A stretch of DNA of 39,113 bases from Saprospiraceae bacterium. GTDB lineage: Bacteria > Bacteroidota > Bacteroidia > Chitinophagales > Saprospiraceae. The notes under the pieces are model-generated. The model made no database searches. It was given only the letters and a program-made list of their open reading frames with translations, and was not told the DNA's origin. This document shows, piece by piece, positions 36,732 through 39,113 of this stretch (positions are counted from its first letter, which is position 1; each line of letters opens with the position of its first letter). The translations under genes were made by a program, and so were the position numbers. The DNA is taken from the NCBI GenBank assembly GCA_022841345.1, contig JALHRR010000046.1, forward strand, positions 1 through 39,113, written 5' to 3'.

Positions 36732-36824
36732 TCCCAGCTTTCACGTGCCTGCCCGGGCAAATTGCCATTTGCCCCTACCCAAGACTATAACGCGGCTGTT
36801 CACTCATCATTCAACATTCATAAT

Positions 36825-38051
36825 TCATAACTCTGTTTGTTCCGCCATCGCGCTTCCAGCCATCCATCCACCCGTCCAGGCAGCCTGAAAATTGAAACCG
36901 CCCGTAATCCCGTCAATATTCAGAATCTCACCGGCCATGAATAAGGTGGGGTGTGTCTTGACTGAGAAGGTCCTGAAATCGATTGCTTTCAAATCTACTC
37001 CTCCGGCAGTTACAAATTCCTCTTTAAAGGTGCTTTTCCCTTTGACGGTGAAGCTGGCTTCTGTGATTTCCCTGATTAAAGCTGCGATTTGAACTTTATT
37101 GAGATCGGCCCATTTAACGGTATCCGCAATACCCGATGCCTGAACAATTTTTTTCCAGAACCGCGCAGGAAAAGTTTCAACAGGACTTTTGGAGGATGGA
37201 AAGCCGGATCCTTTGGTTTGACGGATGGTTTCAATCAATTTTTTTAATGAATCAACAGAATGTGTTGGAAGCCAATTGATTATGATGCCGAAATGATATA
37301 GTTTTTCATGCAGCACATTTGCTCCCCATGCGGAGAGTCTTAAGATTCCCGGACCACTGAGTCCCCAGTGAGTGATGAGGACCGGACCTCTTTCTGACAA
37401 TTTTGTTCCGGGTATTCTGATCTCTGCATCAGCTATGACAATTCCGGGTATGTCTGAGAGGCGCTCATCCCTGATATTAAATGTGAACAAGGAAGGAACG
37501 GGGTCGATGACCGGTATGGACAGTTTCTTCAGAATCCCCCAAATCCTGCTGCTGCTCCCGGCGCCAATAAATAATTGCCTGCAGGTGAATGCACTATCTG
37601 CACAATGTAGCTTCCATCCTGCTTCCTCTTTCTCTATGTCCAGAACATTGGTATGCAGTCTGATTTCAATATTCAATTTTTCTGCCTCTGAAATCAGACA
37701 ATTCAATATACTCTCCGACTTATTGGATACCGGAAACATCCGCCCGTCTGCCTCTTTTTTTATTTTTACACCTCTCTCCTCAAACCATGCGACGGTATCT
37801 GAAGAAGTAAATTTACTGAACGGGCCAATTAATGTTTTTCCTCCTCTGGGATAATATGTGGATAGTTCTTTCGGCTCTGAAATTGCATTCGTCACATTAC
37901 AACGTCCTCCCCCGGATATCCTGACTTTTTGAAGCACTTCCTTCCCTTTTTCGACGATCAAAAGTCTCAGGTCTGGCCTTAGCTCCGCAAGTTTGATAGC
38001 TGCGAAGAAGCTAGCGGCGCCGCCTCCTATGAATATTGCGTCGTAGTTCAT
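36825..38051 (-). CDS. BaiN/HI0933-family FAD-dependent oxidoreductase
   Basis: A 408-residue flavoprotein. The N-terminal dinucleotide-binding motif (IFIGGGAASFFAA, residues 6-18) and the family signature RISGGGRCNVTN (about 44-55) are clear. Other typical pieces are DGRMFPVSNKS, an insert domain with LITHWGLSGPGILRLSA, and the C-terminal MAGEILNIDGITGGFNFQAAWTGG that completes the FAD site. Members include BaiN, which reduces bile-acid intermediates, and many YhiN/HI0933 proteins of unknown role, so the substrate here is unknown. The gene stands alone between two repeat-rich regions. Length is standard for the family. Confidence 0.92.
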   Translation of the reverse strand: MNYDAIFIGGGAASFFAAIKLAELRPDLRLLIVEKGKEVLQKVRISGGGRCNVTNAISEPKELSTYYPRGGKTLIGPFSKFTSSDTVAWFEERGVKIKKEADGRMFPVSNKSESILNCLISEAEKLNIEIRLHTNVLDIEKEEAGWKLHCADSAFTCRQLFIGAGSSSRIWGILKKLSIPVIDPVPSLFTFNIRDERLSDIPGIVIADAEIRIPGTKLSERGPVLITHWGLSGPGILRLSAWGANVLHEKLYHFGIIINWLPTHSVDSLKKLIETIRQTKGSGFPSSKSPVETFPARFWKKIVQASGIADTVKWADLNKVQIAALIREITEASFTVKGKSTFKEEFVTAGGVDLKAIDFRTFSVKTHPTLFMAGEILNIDGITGGFNFQAAWTGGWMAGSAMAEQTEL

Positions 38052-38427
38052 TGGTTTGTTGGTATGAGCGTTGGCAGAGTGTGAGTTTGAGCTGGGAGTG
38101 GGTGTTTGGTTCGTTAAAGCGTTAAAATGCGTAATCGTTGAAGGGGAGTGTGGGTGTTGGGTGGAGGTATGGAGTGTGTTTCGTTGAGACGTTGAGGCGT
38201 GTATGCGTTGAGGCGGTGTGTTGGTATGTGTTTGCGGTGTGGTGTGTGGTTCGTTAAAGCGTTAAAGCGTGTAAGCGTTGAAGCGGTGTGTGGTGTAGTG
38301 AGAATTTCATGAGTGTGTGATCTGTGTGTGGTTCGTAAAGGCGTTAAGACGTGTAGGCGTTACGGCGGCGTTTGGGTGTGAGAAATGGGGTGCGATGTGC
38401 GGTTAAAGTGGAGTATGTGTGCCCTTT
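38052..38427. repeat. GT-rich minisatellite with CGTTRARG octamers, 70-bp period
   Basis: Four related units at 38112-38143, 38182-38220, 38252-38290 and 38334-38374 each consist of about four octamers of the type CGTTAAAG/CGTTGAGG, the third changed to CGTGTAxG; the last three end in CGGTGTG or a variant. Units 1-3 are exactly 70 bp apart. The sequence between is GT-rich and low-complexity. The region is not coding; it lies downstream of the four-helix-bundle gene and upstream of the flavoprotein. Confidence 0.85.
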
Positions 38428-38835
38428 TCAGTCATTTTTAAATTTTCCCTTCAAATCCTGGTTATGGTTGATTTGGAACTTATAAAAAGCATTGAGCATG
38501 TTGCATAGCCTGTCCATTTTTATTCTAAATTCAGTATAAGTATCTTCATTAATATATTCTAAATCATAAGCGGTAATTAACTGATTAATTACTTCAAGGC
38601 AACTTGCATAAGATATATTTATGAAGTATGCTTTATCACTATTTGTGGATCGTCCAGTGCCTTCAGCAATGTTATCTGAAATACTATTTACAGAACGTCT
38701 TATCTGGTTCGTTAATCCAAATTTTTCTTCTGTTGGAAATTGGACAGTCATTTTATATATTTCAAGTCTTACCTGCCTGGCAAGCTGCCACACTTCCAGT
38801 TTTTCAAATCCTTGGGTACGGAATTCATTACTCAT
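38428..38835 (-). CDS. Four-helix-bundle protein (23S rRNA intervening-sequence type)
   Basis: A 135-residue cytoplasmic protein of the S23/IVP family (TIGR02436-like). Diagnostic segments are FEKLEVWQLARQV near the N-terminus, FPTEEKFGLTNQIRRSVNSISDNIAEGTGR (mid, about residues 54-83) and a C-terminal helix pair. The family was first seen inside intervening sequences of 23S rRNA genes, and related folds include Avd of diversity-generating retroelements, but most members are stand-alone genes of unknown function in Bacteroidota. No rRNA or reverse transcriptase gene is in the window. It is flanked on both sides by related octamer repeats in opposite orientation. Confidence 0.93.
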   Translation of the reverse strand: MSNEFRTQGFEKLEVWQLARQVRLEIYKMTVQFPTEEKFGLTNQIRRSVNSISDNIAEGTGRSTNSDKAYFINISYASCLEVINQLITAYDLEYINEDTYTEFRIKMDRLCNMLNAFYKFQINHNQDLKGKFKND

Positions 38836-39005
38836 CTCCTATTTAAATTATTATAATTCCTGGTTGGTGATTTTTATTCCAAAATACCACTTTTTCTGAC
38901 ACAAAAAGCAAAGTAACACTGACCATTGTTTAAATTGTCTTGCCAACCTTGATTTTTAGTAAAAATATATTGGATAAATTTGAACCAACTTTTACAAGGG
39001 TTGTT

Positions 39006-39113
39006 CGCCTCAACGCCTCAACGCCTCAACGCCTCAACGCCTCAACGCCTCAACGCCTCAACGCCTCAACGCCTCAACGCCTCAACGCCTCAACGCCTCA
39101 ACGCCTCAACGCC
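39006..39113. repeat. Perfect octamer array CGCCTCAA, running off the window
   Basis: Thirteen perfect CGCCTCAA units (39006-39109) plus CGCC, continuing past the window edge. Its reverse complement is CGTTGAGG when phased, the same octamer seen in degenerate form on the other side of the four-helix-bundle gene. Confidence 0.97.

Larger units (their letters stand above)
35828..36824. other. Repeat-rich intergenic region
   Basis: About 1 kb without a convincing gene. It starts with a region built from short GGCTGCTGGCTGCTAGC-like words (35975-36020), then 40-bp direct repeats, two REP-like hairpins, a GC-rich block, a long palindrome and a TTATCTC microsatellite, each listed separately. The small ORFs that cross it follow the repeats and are not supported as genes. 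Confidence 0.8.

Noticed and set aside
37372-37854. 160-aa plus-strand ORF
   Set aside because: Antisense to the complete BaiN/HI0933-family gene, with no recognisable domain or start context.
38112-38374. CRISPR-like array: four repeats of 32-41 bp at about 70-bp period
   Set aside because: The repeats are degenerate and internally built from octamers, the spacers are GT-rich low-complexity sequence, and there is no cas gene in the window.
38428-38835. Diversity-generating retroelement accessory protein Avd
   Set aside because: The fold is related, but there is no reverse transcriptase, template repeat or variable repeat in the window, and the motifs fit the S23/IVP family better.
38621-38899. 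92- and 72-aa plus-strand ORFs
   Set aside because: Antisense to the four-helix-bundle gene.
39006-39113. CRISPR or telomere-like repeat at the end of the window
   Set aside because: Pure 8-bp tandem repeat without spacers; a microsatellite.

Overview
The window (about 39 kb, AT-rich) comes from a Bacteroidota chromosome, most likely a non-Bacteroidales environmental lineage such as Saprospiria, Sphingobacteriia or Cytophagia. The phylum call rests on a large share of the type IX secretion system (T9SS) and gliding genes, a fused SecDF, and Bacteroidota promoters (-7 box TAnnTTTG, once with TTG 20 nt upstream). It also rests on families largely confined to this phylum (PorT-like barrel, DUF6249, HAEPLYID, PorP/SprF). 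The class is a guess. Several obvious ORFs begin at TTG codons that are extension artefacts; I moved those starts to internal ATGs, and in two cases (gldJ, giant surface protein) a -7 box sits inside the rejected extension.

Layout: 1-4.2 kb holds housekeeping and small envelope genes (M42 aminopeptidase, pyrE, Nudix hydrolase, DUF6249 membrane protein, PorT-like barrel, DUF2141 protein). 4.4-8.6 kb holds an OmpA-family protein with calcium-loop (TSP3) motifs, an arginase-fold pseudoenzyme and murF. 8.7-16.8 kb is a T9SS block: gldJ and a porP/sprF paralogue on the minus strand, divergent from porU and porV on the plus strand. RNase P RNA follows on the minus strand, sharing a bidirectional terminator with porV. 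17.6-27.5 kb carries secDF, a PorE-like lipoprotein (TPR, PD40, OmpA), a HAEPLYID outer-membrane protein, a small secreted protein and a large AsmA protein.

27.8-35.8 kb is one minus-strand unit: a giant (about 2364 aa) surface protein with many SprB-like repeats and a type-B T9SS sorting domain, followed 20 bp downstream by a class-I-type histone-deacetylase-family hydrolase. 35.8-39.1 kb is repeat-rich accessory sequence around a BaiN/HI0933-type flavoprotein and a four-helix-bundle (23S rRNA intervening-sequence type) gene. Repeats here include 40-bp direct repeats, REP-like hairpins, a 23-bp-stem palindrome, 7- and 8-bp microsatellites and a 70-bp-period minisatellite.

The genes form an envelope-export theme. 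SecDF supports export of Sec substrates. GldJ belongs with the T9SS/gliding machinery. PorV shuttles cargo and PorU cuts and attaches it. PorP/SprF and the PorE-like protein could anchor type-B cargo such as the giant protein. I found no tRNA, CRISPR array, transposase, phage gene or cas gene. The most unusual structures are the four-helix-bundle gene flanked by related octamer arrays in opposite orientation, the dead arginase-fold protein, and the terminator that ends 3-4 nt before the murF start codon.
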